Below are positions 38,917 through 48,842 of a DNA stretch of 64,000 nucleotides, in pieces. Position 1 is the stretch's first letter. Each line of letters starts with the position of its first letter. Under the pieces are notes generated by a model, which saw only the letters and a list, made by a program, of their open reading frames with translations, did not search any database and had not been told where the DNA came from. A program made the translations under genes and the position numbers. Source of the DNA: Frigidibacter mobilis (GTDB taxonomy: Bacteria; Pseudomonadota; Alphaproteobacteria; Rhodobacterales; Rhodobacteraceae); NCBI RefSeq assembly GCF_001620265.1, contig NZ_CP012664.1:1-64000 (forward strand). The letters are read 5' to 3'.

Positions 38917-40545
38917 ATGGCCAAAGCAACCCAGAAAGTCACCCTGTCCCCCTCGCGGGACATCCCCTTCGACAAGCTCGTGCTGAGCCAGTCCAACGTC
39001 CGGCGCATCAAGGCGGGCCTCTCGGTCGAGGAACTGGCCGAGGACATCGCCCGCCGCGGCCTGCTGCAGAGCCTGAACGTCCGGCCGGTGCTTGATGCCA
39101 ATGATGTCGAGACCGGCGTGTTCGAGATCCCTGCCGGTGGCCGTCGCTTCCAGGCGCTGTCGCTACTGGTGAGGCAGAAGCGACTCGCAAAGACGGCGCC
39201 GATCCCCTGCATCGTGCGGGATGCTGCGTCGGAGATCCTGGCCGAGGATGACTCGCTGGCGGAGAACATGCAGCGCGTCGCCCTGCATCCGCTCGACCAG
39301 TTCCGCGCCTTTCAGGCCTTGCGCGAGAAGGGTCAGGGCGAGGAAGTGATCGCGGCAGCATTCTTCGTCACGCCGCAGACCGTGAAGCAGCGCCTGAAGT
39401 TGGCCGCCGTGGCCCCTACCTTGCTCGAGGTCCATGCCGAAGATGGCATGACGCTCGAACAGCTGATGGCCTTCACGGTGAACCCAGATCATGCACGTCA
39501 GGTTCAGGTCTGGGATGCGGTGAAGAACTCTTGGAACAAAGAGCCCTACGCGATCCGCCGCATGCTGACGGAGACCTCGGTAAGGGCATCGGACCGTCGT
39601 GCGGTCTTCGTCGGCGTGGATGCCTATGAGGCGGCGGGTGGTGTCGTGCTGCGCGACCTCTTCCAGGGCGACGACGGCGGCTGGCTCGAGGACCCTGCCC
39701 TCCTCGATCGGCTGGTCGCCGAGAAGCTTCAGGCGGAGGCCGAAGCTCTTGCTGCCGAGGGCTGGAAGTGGATCGAGGTCGCAACCGACCTGCCCTATGG
39801 CTACAGCAACGGTCTGCGGCGTCTGGCCGGTGATCCTGCGCCGATGACCGACGAGGAAAGCGTGGTCCATGCGGCGCTCCTCGCCGAGTATCGTGCGCTG
39901 GAGGAGGAATACTCCGGCCAGGACGAGTACCCGGAGGAGATCGACGCGCGGCTCAGTCAGCTTGAGATGGCGATGGAAGCGTTCGAGCAGCGGCCTCTGA
40001 TCTACGATGCGGCCGAGGTCGGGCTCGCGGGGGGCTTCGTGACGCTGGATCGGGATGGCGGCCTGGCAATCTATCGTGGCTACGTCCGGCCCGAGGATGT
40101 GCCGCGCGAGGAGGCCGCGGTCCAGGATGCCGATGGCGAAGGTGCGATGGGACAGGGCGGTGATGCTGGTGGTTCCAGCTGGCAGCCTTCGGCGATCTCC
40201 GCTGGGGCCACCGTCATCACCTCAGGCGGTCAGCCGACCGGTGCCGACCTTTCCCAGGATGAGGAAGACGGGGCGCTGAAGCCCCTGCCCGAGCGGCTGG
40301 TCATGGAATTGACGGCCCACCGGACCCTCGCGCTGCGGGAGGCCATCGGGCGTTCGCCCGACGTGGCGCTGACGCTCCTGCTCCTGAAGTTCGTCACCGA
40401 CACCTTCCGGACGTCGAGTGCCACGGGCAGCTGTCTCGAAGCCTCCGTGCGTCACGTCTACATGTCCGCGCAGGCGCCCGATTTGAAGGACAGCGTCGTG
40501 GCGAAGCTCGTCGATGAGCGGCACGCGGCCTGGGAAGCCGATCTG
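38917..40545 (+). pseudogene. ParB-like protein, C-terminus replaced by IS66 debris
   Basis: From MAKATQKVTLSPSRDIPFDK at 38917 (GGAGAAGATCTG in front). ParB/Srx domain at about 15-120 with SNVRRIKAGLSVEELAEDIA, PAGGRRFQALSLL and SLAENMQRVALHPLDQFRAF, then a helix-turn-helix (EEVIAAAFFVTPQTVKQRLK) and a long acidic C-terminal region. Larger than RepB and of the type found with conjugative or accessory plasmid genes. Near 40545 the frame crosses into an inverted IS66 tnpB fragment and ends at 40710, so the natural end is lost. An earlier Met at 38785 is unlikely. Bases 38692-38916 show no other gene. Confidence 0.85.
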
Positions 40546-40789
40546 CCCAGTCAATCCCTTCCCAGAGCATGGCGAGTTGCGCCGAGGTCAGACGCGCCGC
40601 GCCGTCACCGCGCGCGGGCCAGGGAAAGCGGCCCTTCTCCAGCACCTTGTAGTAGAGGCAAAATCCCTGACCGTCCCAATGAAGAAGCTTCAGCCTGTCG
40701 CCCCGAGTAAGCGGGAAGAGAACCCCGTGGGTTAATGGCATGTCCGGTCTGGGGTAGGCTTCCGGCGTTGCCCTGATCGCCGAGGATCC

Positions 40790-41161
40790 ATGTCTACGAC
40801 CAGTTCTACGCCTATGCCTGCGACTGGTAGCTTGCAGTTGGTCGAGGCGTTCGTTGAGCGGCTGGACGGTGCGCCGGTCGGCGAGCGGCGCCGTTGGTCG
40901 GATGAGTTCAAGGCGCAGGCTGTCACAGCGGCGCTGGAGCCTGGCATCAATGTTTCCGCGCTGGCCCGCCGTCTGGGGATTTCCCCGCCGCAGCTGTTCG
41001 GCTGGCGCAAGGCTTTCCTGAACAAGCAGAAGGAGGATGTTCCCCCAGGCGCCCCGGTGCCGCTGGTGGAAATCGTTGTGGGCGATGTCCTCATCCGCGT
41101 CGCGCCCGATCTTGGCGAGGCCGCGTTGCGCCGTCTCATCAGCGCGGTGCGCTCGGCATGA
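40790..41161 (+). CDS. tnpA: IS66 accessory protein TnpA
   Basis: 123 residues with the helix-turn-helix RRWSDEFKAQAVTAALEPGI, NVSALARRLGISPPQLFGWR. C-terminal part VEIVVGDVLIRVAPDLGEAA then LRRLISAVRSA is the usual TnpA tail. The stop overlaps the tnpB ATG (ATGA), so the two are coupled. Intact. Confidence 0.92.
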   Translation: MSTTSSTPMPATGSLQLVEAFVERLDGAPVGERRRWSDEFKAQAVTAALEPGINVSALARRLGISPPQLFGWRKAFLNKQKEDVPPGAPVPLVEIVVGDVLIRVAPDLGEAALRRLISAVRSA

Positions 41162-41520
41162 TCCCGTCCGGTGTGCGGGTCTTTCTCGCGAGCCATCCGG
41201 TCGACTTCCGCAAAGGACCGGACAGCCTGCTGTCCCTGGTGCGCGATGCTGGCAGCGACCCGTTCAGCGGCGCGCTTTATGTGTTCCGGGCGAAGCGGGC
41301 GGACCGGGTGAAAATCGTCTGGTGGGATGGCAGCGGCGTCTGCCTCTTTGCGAAACGCCTCGAGAAATCCACGTTCTGCTGGCCGCGGATCGGGCATGTC
41401 CGGGTGCAGCTCAACCATGCCCAGCTCATGGCGTTGCTCGACGGTCTGGACTGGAAGCGGGTTCGTCCCGTGGCAGTCAAAGCCCTGTATTTGCTGGATA
41501 ACCCGGCTGCGGCAAAGTGA
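41158..41520 (+). CDS. tnpB: IS66 Orf2 family protein TnpB
   Basis: 120 residues with VRVFLASHPVDFRKGPDSLL, VFRAKRADRVKIVWWDGSGV and the LLDGLDWKRV block. Required for transposition with TnpC. Intact, unlike the tnpC that follows. Confidence 0.93.
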   Translation: MIPSGVRVFLASHPVDFRKGPDSLLSLVRDAGSDPFSGALYVFRAKRADRVKIVWWDGSGVCLFAKRLEKSTFCWPRIGHVRVQLNHAQLMALLDGLDWKRVRPVAVKALYLLDNPAAAK

Positions 41521-41616
41521 ATCATCTGCCCTTGGGCGCCGATACCTGCGGAATGCCTCGCCGGGATATGCTATCCTTGATGCCATGAGCGGCGGCGATC
41601 TCTCCCTTCCGATGAC

Positions 41617-43164
41617 ATGGACCTGCTGAAGTCCATGGTCCGCGCGATGGCGCAGAAGACGGCGGCCCTGGAGGACGAGAATGCGGCTTTGAAAGCCCGC
41701 AGCTCGGATGCCGACGAGCGGATCAAGCGACTGATGCAGATCCTGAAGGCCTATGACCGGGCCCGGTTCGGGCGCCGCTCGGAGAAGCTTGGCACCGGAG
41801 AGCCGAGTGGGACGAGGATGCGCAGCAGGCCTTTGTCTTTGAAGAGATCGAGACCGGCATCTCTGCCCTCAGGGCGCAGGTCGGCAAGGGCCGGTCCTCG
41901 GATGAGAAGCGACCGCCCGGGCGCGCAAGGGCTTCCCGCCGCATCTGGAGCGGGTTGAGGTGGTGATCGAGCCCGAGGACCTGCCGGAGCACGCGGGCAA
42001 GCAGAAGGTGCTGATCGGGAAGACGTCTCCGAGCGGCTGGATGTGATCCGGCGAAGTTCCGGGTGATCGTCACCCGCCGCCCAAAATACGCGTTCAAGGG
42101 CTGGGACGGCGTCATCCAGGCCCTGGCCCGGCGCACATCATCGAAAGTGGCCTGCCGACCGAGGCGCTGCTGGCGCAGATCGCGGTCTCCAAATACGCCG
42201 ACGGCCTGCCGCTCTATCGCCAGGAAGGGATTTATGCCCGCGATCTGGTCGACCTCGACCGGCGGCTGATGGCGCAGTGGATGGGCCGGGTCGGCTTCGA
42301 GCTGGATATCCTTGCAGACCACGTCCTGGGTGAGATCCTGAAGGGCGCCCGGGTCTTCGCGGACGAAACCAGCCTGCCGACCCTCGCCCCGGCACAGGCA
42401 CCACAAAGAAAGCCTGGCTCTGGGCCTATGCCCGCGATGACAGCACCTTCGGCGGAAGTGGTCCGCCCATGGTGGCCTATCGCTTCGAAGACAGCCGGTC
42501 CGGCGACTGCGTGCGCCGGCACCTCGGCAACTACCGCGGTATTGTGCAGGTGGACGGCTATGCCGCTTACAACAAGCTGATACGCAAGGACGGGGCAACG
42601 ACGGCCCGCGCCTGGCGGATGCTGGGCCCACTCCCGGCGCCGCTTCTTCGAGCTCCACGCTGCCGGCGCCTCGGAGATCGCCACCGCCACGGTCGAGCGG
42701 ATGACCGAGCTCTGGAAGCTCGAGGCAGAGGTTCGCGGCCAAAGCCCGAGGCGCGCGCTGCCGCGCGCCAGGCTGTCTCGGCGCCGATCGTCGCCGATCT
42801 GTTCACACTCTGGCAGCAGACCTTGCCCCGCATCTCGGGGAAATCGAAGCTGGCCGAGGCCCTGCGCTATGCCATCACCCGGCGCGAGATCTTCGAGCGC
42901 TTCCTGACCGACGGCCTCGTCGAGCTCGACTCCAACATTGTCGAGCGCGCCATCAGGCCCCAGACAATCACGAGAAAGAACAGCCTGTTCGCCGGTTCGG
43001 ATGGTGGCGGTCGGACATGGGCGACCATCGCCACGCTCTTGCAGACCTGCAAGATGAACAACGTCGACCCCGTCGCGTGGCTGACCCAGACATTGGAGCG
43101 CATCGCCAACCAGTGGCTGAGCGCAGAGATCGCCGCTCTCATGCCTTGGAACTACAAGGCCTGA
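41617..43164 (+). pseudogene. tnpC: IS66 transposase TnpC, multiply frameshifted
   Basis: Starts MDLLKSMVRAMAQKTAALED (coiled coil) and ARFGRRSEKLGTGEP, then the frame breaks near 41810, 41925, 42045, 42140, 42405 and 42620. Readable parts include GARVFADETSLPTLAPAQ (catalytic Asp) and EIFERFLTDGLVELDSNIVE then RAIRPQTITRKNSLFAGSDG (catalytic Glu region), ending AALMPWNYKA. Most breaks are one base in G/C runs, so part may be sequence error. Confidence 0.85.
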
Positions 43165-43336
43165 ACGGTCTCGGCTGCCCGCTTACCGCCCCGACGCCCC
43201 CGGAACGCGAAGACCGCACCACTGGTCGGCTTCTGCCGCAGATGATCCTGCGCCAGGGCCGCCAGGCCTCCGATCCCCTTGCGCATGTCGGTCACACCGC
43301 AGGCCAGATAAACCCGAACGCCGGTGCCAGGCCCGA

Positions 43337-43717
43337 TTATGCGGTGTCCACAACGCGGATCAGCCGCGTCAGCGTGCCCGTATCCAGAGCCGGGTCGAAG
43401 CGCAGACAGCGGCCATTGGCCAGTTGCAATTCGATCCTGGAAAGCTGCGGCGCCGCCCGCTCGACACTCGGATCAGGCACGGCCAGATCTGTCGGCCTGT
43501 CCAGTTCCACCGGCAGGAACAGGGTCTCCGGCAATGCCGAAAGCAACCCCTTCATCTTCATCTCGTGCCGCCAGGCGTAGATCTGCTGGCGTGTCACATC
43601 ATGACGCTGAGCAACCTGCGTCACCGTCGCACCACCTATGCCGACCGACAGCACGATCCCGAGCTTCTCGTCGTCGCTCCACCGCCGTCGCCGTTCCAGT
43701 CCAAGAATATCGCCACG
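43337..43717 (-). CDS. tnpA: IS66 TnpA of the older, interrupted element
   Basis: 126 residues from MRGDILGLERRRRWSDDEKL at 43717; the frame is open to 43765. Helix-turn-helix VTQVAQRHDVTRQQIYAWRH and tail FDPALDTGTLTRLIRVVDTA. Precedes the split tnpB on the same strand. The element's outer end lies near 43760, beyond which an IS3 fragment follows. Confidence 0.88.
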   Translation of the reverse strand, partial: RGDILGLERRRRWSDDEKLGIVLSVGIGGATVTQVAQRHDVTRQQIYAWRHEMKMKGLLSALPETLFLPVELDRPTDLAVPDPSVERAAPQLSRIELQLANGRCLRFDPALDTGTLTRLIRVVDTA

Positions 43718-43819
43718 CATCGCAAGCCCCGCATAAGACACGTCGCAAACGACGTCGCTATGCACGTGCCCTATCAGATCACCCCGAACTCAGGCAGGCG
43801 GTGGCAATCGGGCGGTTAC

Positions 43820-43994
43820 CTTCTTCTCATCGCTGAAGACCGAACGAACGGCCCGCAAGGTCTACCGCACCCGCGACGCAGCCCGTGCCGACGTGTTCGA
43901 CTACATCGAGCGCTTCTACAATCCGCGGCGACGCCACTCGAAGCTGGGCTATCTCAGCCCAATGGCGTTCGAGGACCGCGCTATGCAAACCTAA
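43820..43994 (+). pseudogene. IS3-family OrfB, C-terminal remnant
   Basis: About 58 codons reading FFSSLKTERTARKVYRTRDA then ARADVFDYIERFYNPRRRHS and KLGYLSPMAFEDRAMQT, with the conserved Y-I-E-x-F-Y-N-x-x-R-x-H block after the lost DDE core. The following CGTGTCCACGGAACCGGCAG looks like its terminal repeat. Neither orfA nor the left end remains. Confidence 0.85.
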
Positions 43995-44072
43995 CCCCGT
44001 GTCCACGGAACCGGCAGCAGGCCAGGATGCTTACTCCGTTCTGCGGTTGTCGCAGATGATCGGGAAGCGATC

Positions 44073-45269
44073 TCAGCCGTCTTTTTGGTTGATGATCAGT
44101 TCTGCATTCTCAGGCAGTTCCGAAACAATGCTCACCTCGTCGGCGCGGATTCGTGCATGCAGTTTGAAGGTCTCTGCTGCGGCTGTTTCCGCAGCAGAAG
44201 CATCGGCACCGTCTTCCAGCACAAGCGAGAGGCGGATCATGTCGCGATCGTTCTCGCGCGTTACCACGGCCTGCGCGGCCTTTGCGCCCGGCGTACCGAT
44301 GACAACTTCTTCGATCACGCGCGGATAAACGAAAATCTCGCGCACTTTGACCGCTGCGCCGACTCGGCCCTGCAGGGCGGAAATCCGGCTGACGGTGCCA
44401 TCCGCGTTGCTCTCCAGCGCGAAGGCGCTGTCGCCGGTGCCAAACCGAATCATCGGCCAGGTGGCATCGCGCGCGGTCACAACAACCTCACCCGGTTCCC
44501 CGTGAGCGACCTGTTCTCCACTGACCGGATCGCAGATCTGCACCACGCGGTCGGGATGAACCACATAGCCGTCGCCGCCATCCTCATAACCGACAAGGCC
44601 CAGATCCGCAGTGGCATAGGCAGCCCAGGTCGACACGCCATAGTCTGCCTCGATCCGGCGGCGCTTGGCCATCCAGTCGCCCATCTCACCGCCGAGGAAG
44701 GCCGTTTTCACCTTCCAGGCGTCGCGGCCATAGGTTTCGATCACCTTGTCCGCCAGCGTCAGGAAAAACGCGGTGGATGCGCAGATCGAAGTGACGCCGG
44801 TTTCGACGATGATCTGCGCCTGAAGCTCGGTATTGCCGACGCCGCCGGGAATTACGGTGGCCCCGGCGGCCTGTGCCGCTTCGTCGAACAAAAGCCCCGC
44901 CGGCACGAGGTGATACATCCAGGTGTTCAGGATGATGTCGCCCGCACCCACGTTGGCCGATCTGAACAGCAGGTCCAAGCCGTGGCCACCGCCGCCCAAA
45001 AGCGACGGCTCGAAGATCGGGCCGGGCGACACGTAGATCCGCCCGACATCCCTTAGATTGGCAGCGAGAAACCCGCCGAAGGGCGGATTGGCGCGCTGGA
45101 GCTTGAGAAGCTTTTCCTTCTTCATCACCGGCAGCCGTGACAGATCTGACAGGGACCTGACGGCCGCCGGATCGAATCCGGCAGCCGCAAATCGTGATTT
45201 CAGCCCGGGGGCCCTTCCGGCTGCGGCGGCATAGGCTTGAGCTATGTCCTTGTAGATGTCTTCAGACAT
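44073..45269 (-). CDS. PaaK-like AMP-binding (CoA ligase family) protein
   Basis: 398 residues from MSEDIYKDIAQAYAAAAGRA at 45269. Resembles phenylacetate-CoA ligase in layout: LPVMKKEKLL near the N-terminus, GGEMGDWMAKRRRIEADYGV, YATADLGLVGYE and RFGTGDSAFALESNADGTVS, with a C-terminal mini-domain (RVGAAVKVREIFVYPRVIEE). The usual S-S-G-T-T-G phosphate loop is replaced by VSPGPIFEPSLLGGGG, so adenylation is uncertain. Last gene of the transglutaminase-to-PaaK operon; would activate a free acid if functional. Confidence 0.85.
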   Translation of the reverse strand: MSEDIYKDIAQAYAAAAGRAPGLKSRFAAAGFDPAAVRSLSDLSRLPVMKKEKLLKLQRANPPFGGFLAANLRDVGRIYVSPGPIFEPSLLGGGGHGLDLLFRSANVGAGDIILNTWMYHLVPAGLLFDEAAQAAGATVIPGGVGNTELQAQIIVETGVTSICASTAFFLTLADKVIETYGRDAWKVKTAFLGGEMGDWMAKRRRIEADYGVSTWAAYATADLGLVGYEDGGDGYVVHPDRVVQICDPVSGEQVAHGEPGEVVVTARDATWPMIRFGTGDSAFALESNADGTVSRISALQGRVGAAVKVREIFVYPRVIEEVVIGTPGAKAAQAVVTRENDRDMIRLSLVLEDGADASAAETAAAETFKLHARIRADEVSIVSELPENAELIINQKDG

Positions 45270-45296
45270 GACCATGCCTCCCTGTTCAGTCGTGGC

Positions 45297-46106
45297 TTAA
45301 AGCGGGCAGTCCTTGCGGAAGTTCGGAGCGCGCTTCTCGCGATGCGACAGTACCCCTTCCTTAACGTCTTCGCCCATGAACCCGAGCATTTCAAGCGCAG
45401 TCGAGGCATCGAAGATCGGGCCAGCCTGGCGCAGCCAGTTGTTCAGCGAATATTTGGTCCAGCGGATCGCGCTTTGCGAGCCGTTGGCGAGCTCGACGGC
45501 CGTATCCAAAGCGATTTGCTGCAACTCGTCATCTTCGACGCACATTGACACTAGGCCGATGCGCTCGGCCTCTTCGCCCGAAACCGGCTTACAAGTCATC
45601 AGATAGTATTTCGCCTTGGCCATCGAGGTCAGCAATGGCCAGATGATCGCCGCGACATCGCCAGCGGCAACGCCCAGACGCGGGTGACCATCGACGATCT
45701 TGGCCTTCTTACCGGCGATCGAGATGTCGGCCAGGATGGCCACCACAAGGCCGGCACCGGCGGCAGGGCCGTTGATGGCGGAAATAATCGGCTTGTTGCA
45801 GTTGATGATGTTGTAGACGAGGTCTTTGGCCTCTTTCCACGTCTTCATGATCTCGTACGAATTGCCGATCATGTTTTCGATCAGGCTGAAATCGCCGCCG
45901 GCCGAGAATGCCTTGCCCGCGCCGGTGACTATGACCGCATTGATGTCGGGGTCACGATCGATATCGATCCACATATCCGTCATCTGAGTGTGGGTCTCCG
46001 CGTCTACGGAATTGAATGACTCAGGGCGGTCGAACGTGATGCGCAGGACGCGATCAGCCGGGTAGTCGAATTTCATCTTGTGATATTTTGCGTAACGATC
46101 GGACAT
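45297..46106 (-). CDS. Enoyl-CoA hydratase/isomerase family protein (crotonase)
   Basis: 269 residues. Oxyanion-hole blocks [20 protein letters not shown] and [20 protein letters not shown] are present. The catalytic Glu position of true hydratases reads [14 protein letters not shown], without Glu, so the reaction may be isomerisation, hydrolysis or C-C cleavage rather than hydration. Lies between an acyl-CoA dehydrogenase and the PaaK-like gene with gaps under 30 bases. Confidence 0.88.
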   Translation of the reverse strand: MSDRYAKYHKMKFDYPADRVLRITFDRPESFNSVDAETHTQMTDMWIDIDRDPDINAVIVTGAGKAFSAGGDFSLIENMIGNSYEIMKTWKEAKDLVYNIINCNKPIISAINGPAAGAGLVVAILADISIAGKKAKIVDGHPRLGVAAGDVAAIIWPLLTSMAKAKYYLMTCKPVSGEEAERIGLVSMCVEDDELQQIALDTAVELANGSQSAIRWTKYSLNNWLRQAGPIFDASTALEMLGFMGEDVKEGVLSHREKRAPNFRKDCPL

Positions 46107-46133
46107 GGTTCTTTTCCTCCTTAGGGTATTGGT

Positions 46134-47285
46134 TCAGTCAGGCAATCCGAGGACGGCCTTGGACAGGATGTTTCGTTGGATTTCGTTCGATCCGCCGTAA
46201 ATCGTCGTCGGTCTGGCCTTGTAGAAGCTCGCAAGGACATCGACACTTACATTGCCGACCTGAAGCGGGCCGACGGTGCCGCCATCGGGGCCGGCGGCCT
46301 CGATCATCAGTTCGGTGATGCGCTGAAGGCACTCGGTCACCCAGATCTTGAGCATCGAGACATCGGCGCCCAGCGTCTCGCCACGCCTGAGCTGATCCGC
46401 AAAACGGGCATAAAGCGCCGCGTGGTCTTCGACGTCAAGCGCGGCTTGGGCAAAACGGTCGCGGAACACCGGATCGTCAAAAGCGCCACGGCCACGGGCG
46501 AAGCTCTCAAGCTGCCCCAACGCGTTCTGGGCCAGACCGGGCGAGCCGATGAAGATGCGCTCAAAGCTCAGAAGCGCCTTGGCCATGCTCCAACCCTTGT
46601 TCAACTCGCCCACGAGGTTCTCGCGGGGGGTACGGGCATTGTCGAAGAAGACTTCGCAAAACTCCGTTTCACCCGACAGGGTTGTGATCGTGCGCACGTC
46701 GACACCGGGCTGATCCATCGGAGCGAGCAGGAAGCTGATGCCCTGCTGCTTCTTCGGCGCGTTCGGATCGGTCCGAACCAGCATGAAGATGTGCGTGGCA
46801 TCATGCGCCATCGTGGTCCAGATCTTCTGGCCATTGATGACGAAATCGTCTCCGTCAAATTCGGCGCGCGTGCGCAGGTTGGCCAGATCGGACCCGGCGC
46901 CGGGCTCGGAGTAGCCCTGGCACCAGATGTCTTCGCAGCTCAAAATACGTGGCAGCCAATAGTCTTTTTGTTTTTGAGTGCCAAACTTGATGATCAGGGG
47001 GCCGACCATCTGCACACCCATGTCTCGGCCACGGTTGACACCCCCGCGCTGCTGCTCTTCGTAGAAGATCAGCAGCTTGGCGGCGTTCAGCCCCATGCCG
47101 CCGTATTCCGCGGGCCAGGCCGGCGCAACCCATCCCTTGGTGTGCAGCTTGCGATGCCAATGTTCGATCTCGGCGAATTTCGGGCGGTGTGGCAGATGGC
47201 GCAGTTCTTCGGGGTATTCCGTCTCGAAGAACTGGTGCACCTCTTTTCGGAACTCTGCATCACTCATAGCGTTCCAGTCGGTCAT
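46134..47285 (-). CDS. Acyl-CoA dehydrogenase, full-length subunit
   Basis: 383 residues from MTDWNAMSDAEFRKEVHQFF at 47285, whose ATG overlaps the stop of the next dehydrogenase (ATGA). Has PAWPAEYGGMGLNAAKLLIF, the FAD-binding YSEPGAGSDLANLRTRAEFD, and the C-terminal TTIYGGSNEIQRNILSKAVL. It pairs with the shorter dehydrogenase upstream. Such adjacent coupled pairs form alpha2-beta2 enzymes in steroid side-chain breakdown. Electron acceptor ETF by family. Confidence 0.92.
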   Translation of the reverse strand: MTDWNAMSDAEFRKEVHQFFETEYPEELRHLPHRPKFAEIEHWHRKLHTKGWVAPAWPAEYGGMGLNAAKLLIFYEEQQRGGVNRGRDMGVQMVGPLIIKFGTQKQKDYWLPRILSCEDIWCQGYSEPGAGSDLANLRTRAEFDGDDFVINGQKIWTTMAHDATHIFMLVRTDPNAPKKQQGISFLLAPMDQPGVDVRTITTLSGETEFCEVFFDNARTPRENLVGELNKGWSMAKALLSFERIFIGSPGLAQNALGQLESFARGRGAFDDPVFRDRFAQAALDVEDHAALYARFADQLRRGETLGADVSMLKIWVTECLQRITELMIEAAGPDGGTVGPLQVGNVSVDVLASFYKARPTTIYGGSNEIQRNILSKAVLGLPD

Positions 47286-48406
47286 TGTGCGGCTCCCTCT
47301 TCTTCGCGCGCGTCGAGCCAAATCCGCCTGTGATATACGTCGTCGCCCAGCCAGGCCGACAGCACCAGCGCCCGGTTCAGATAAAGCCCGATGTCGAATT
47401 CGTCAGTATAGCCGACCGCCCCGTGCAGCTGAATCGCGTCGCGCGTGATCTTCTTTGCGGCCGTGACAGCGCGCGCCTTGGCACGGCTTGCCAGCCGCGC
47501 GCGGATCTTCGGAACCGTTTCGCAATCCATCTGGGCCAGAACTTCGAGAACGCACGCTTGTGCAACCTCAAGCATGACATTCAGATCCACGGCGCGGTGC
47601 TGAATGACCTGGAACGACCCGATGGGCTTGTCGAATTGCTCGCGGGCTTTGATGTAGTCCAGAGTAATCTCAAATGCGCGATCACTCAGGCCCACAAGCT
47701 CGGCCGCGGCCAGGGCCGTTGCATCGCTGATCGCCTCGGCGAGCGCATCCTGGACCGCGGAACCCTCAGCCAGTTGCTCTGCCGGGGTTCCGGAAAACGA
47801 AAGCTCGCCCAGCGAACTGCCGTCGGCCTGCACGCGCTTGTCGACGGAAAGTCCGTCTGCGGTGGCCTCGGTCAGGACCAGAGCCAGACCATTGTGCCCC
47901 CCGGCCACGACAAGGAACCCATGCGACCCGGCCGCGCCTACAACCCAGGCCTTGCTGCCGGTCAGTTTTCCGTCTACGTAGCGGCATGTCGCATCAGCGG
48001 GCGCTCCGCCCGGGCCGCGTTCCTGCCAAGCCACCGCCAAGGTAGTTTCGCCGTTGATGAGCTGCTCCATCTTCGGATGATCCGGGCGAAGGCGACGCAG
48101 AAGGCCGAGGCTCAGCCCGATCGTCAACACCACCGGTTCCGGGGCGATCACGCGACCGACTTCCTCGGCGATGACGCCCCCGGCGGCGAGGCCCATGCCA
48201 AGCCCGCCATTTGCTTCGGGCACCGTCACGCCGAAAACGCCGGCCCCAGCCAGTTCACCGATCATGTCCGAATCCCAGCCGCCACCGGCGTCACGCAGTT
48301 TTCTGGCCCTTCCACTTCCGCCAGCCCGTTCAAACAGGGTGCGTGCGCTCTCGCGCAGCAGGCGAAGGTCTTCCTGGTCGCTGGAAAGCATATCAGTCTG
48401 TGTCAT
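47282..48406 (-). CDS. Acyl-CoA dehydrogenase, second (shorter) subunit
   Basis: 374 residues. N-terminal domain with LAGAGVFGVTVPEANGGLGM and a degenerate middle part (no E-P-G-A-G-S-D FAD/substrate motif; LTGSKAWVVGAAGSHGFLVV is in its place). The C-terminal helices AIQLHGAVGYTDEFDIGLYL are conserved. The lost motif and its coupling to the full-length gene suggest a non-catalytic or half-site partner in a heteromer. Overlaps the MaoC gene upstream by 14 bases. Confidence 0.9.
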   Translation of the reverse strand: MTQTDMLSSDQEDLRLLRESARTLFERAGGSGRARKLRDAGGGWDSDMIGELAGAGVFGVTVPEANGGLGMGLAAGGVIAEEVGRVIAPEPVVLTIGLSLGLLRRLRPDHPKMEQLINGETTLAVAWQERGPGGAPADATCRYVDGKLTGSKAWVVGAAGSHGFLVVAGGHNGLALVLTEATADGLSVDKRVQADGSSLGELSFSGTPAEQLAEGSAVQDALAEAISDATALAAAELVGLSDRAFEITLDYIKAREQFDKPIGSFQVIQHRAVDLNVMLEVAQACVLEVLAQMDCETVPKIRARLASRAKARAVTAAKKITRDAIQLHGAVGYTDEFDIGLYLNRALVLSAWLGDDVYHRRIWLDAREEEGAAQ

Positions 48407-48842
48407 TTCGTTTTCGCTTCATCATCAATGGGGCGTCAGCTGAAAGAACGACCTCGCCCTTGGGGTTCCTGGCGCTGAGCGTATAGTGCAAAACACCTCG
48501 GTCGGGCTTGCTTTTGGACGGCGTGAGCGAGTTGATCGTCATTTCGATATCGAGGGGTTCATCCGGGCGGACAGGCAGCAGCCAGCGCAGATTGTCAAAG
48601 CCCATGCCGCCTATGTTCGCCATGCCAGTCATCAAATCCGTCACGACAGGTTTGAACACCTCAAGCACGGTCTGAAACCCCGAGGCGATCAGGCTGCCAT
48701 GTATCGCGGTCGCATAGTCTTCGTCGGTGTGCAGCCGTTGCGGGTCCCACTCCTGGGCAAAGGCCTTTATGGACTGTGCGCTCATCGGGGCGCTGCGAAA
48801 GTGAAACACCTGGCCAGGTGCGAAATCTTCCAAATACTTCAC
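48393..48842 (-). CDS. MaoC-like dehydratase (single hotdog)
   Basis: 149 residues. Starts MKYLEDFAPGQVFHFRSAPM and has AFAQEWDPQRLHTDEDYA, the hydratase Asp...His dyad of the R-specific hydratase motif, followed by IHGSLIASGFQTVLEVFKPV. Hydrates or dehydrates a 2-enoyl-CoA. Coupled at both ends (4-base overlap with the transglutaminase-like gene). Confidence 0.88.
   Translation of the reverse strand: MKYLEDFAPGQVFHFRSAPMSAQSIKAFAQEWDPQRLHTDEDYATAIHGSLIASGFQTVLEVFKPVVTDLMTGMANIGGMGFDNLRWLLPVRPDEPLDIEMTINSLTPSKSKPDRGVLHYTLSARNPKGEVVLSADAPLMMKRKRNDTD

Larger units (their letters stand above)
40707..43186 (+). mobile_element. IS66-family element of a second type (2480 bp), nested in another IS66
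   Basis: Ends GTAAGCGGGAAGAG... and ...CTGCCCGCTTAC (inverted repeats GTAAGCGGG/CCCGCTTAC). Flanked by the 8-bp duplication CGCCCCGA at 40699-40706 and 43187-43194. Its tnpA and tnpB are intact and differ from those of copies 1-3. Inserted in the tnpB of an older IS66 pointing the other way. Confidence 0.96.
40546..43333 (-). pseudogene. tnpB: IS66 Orf2 (tnpB) of an older element, split by a second IS66
   Basis: Reading leftward, the 5' part (43333-43187) gives GTGVRVYLACGVTDMRKGIG then GLAALAQDHLRQKPTSGAVF and AFRGRRG. The 3' part resumes at 40706 with DRLKLLHWDGQGFCLYYKVL then EKGRFPWPARGDGAARLTSA and QLAMLWEGIDW. Removing 40707-43186 and one copy of CGCCCCGA joins them. The sequence stops at about 40546 against the ParB-like gene; its tnpC is missing. 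Confidence 0.9.
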
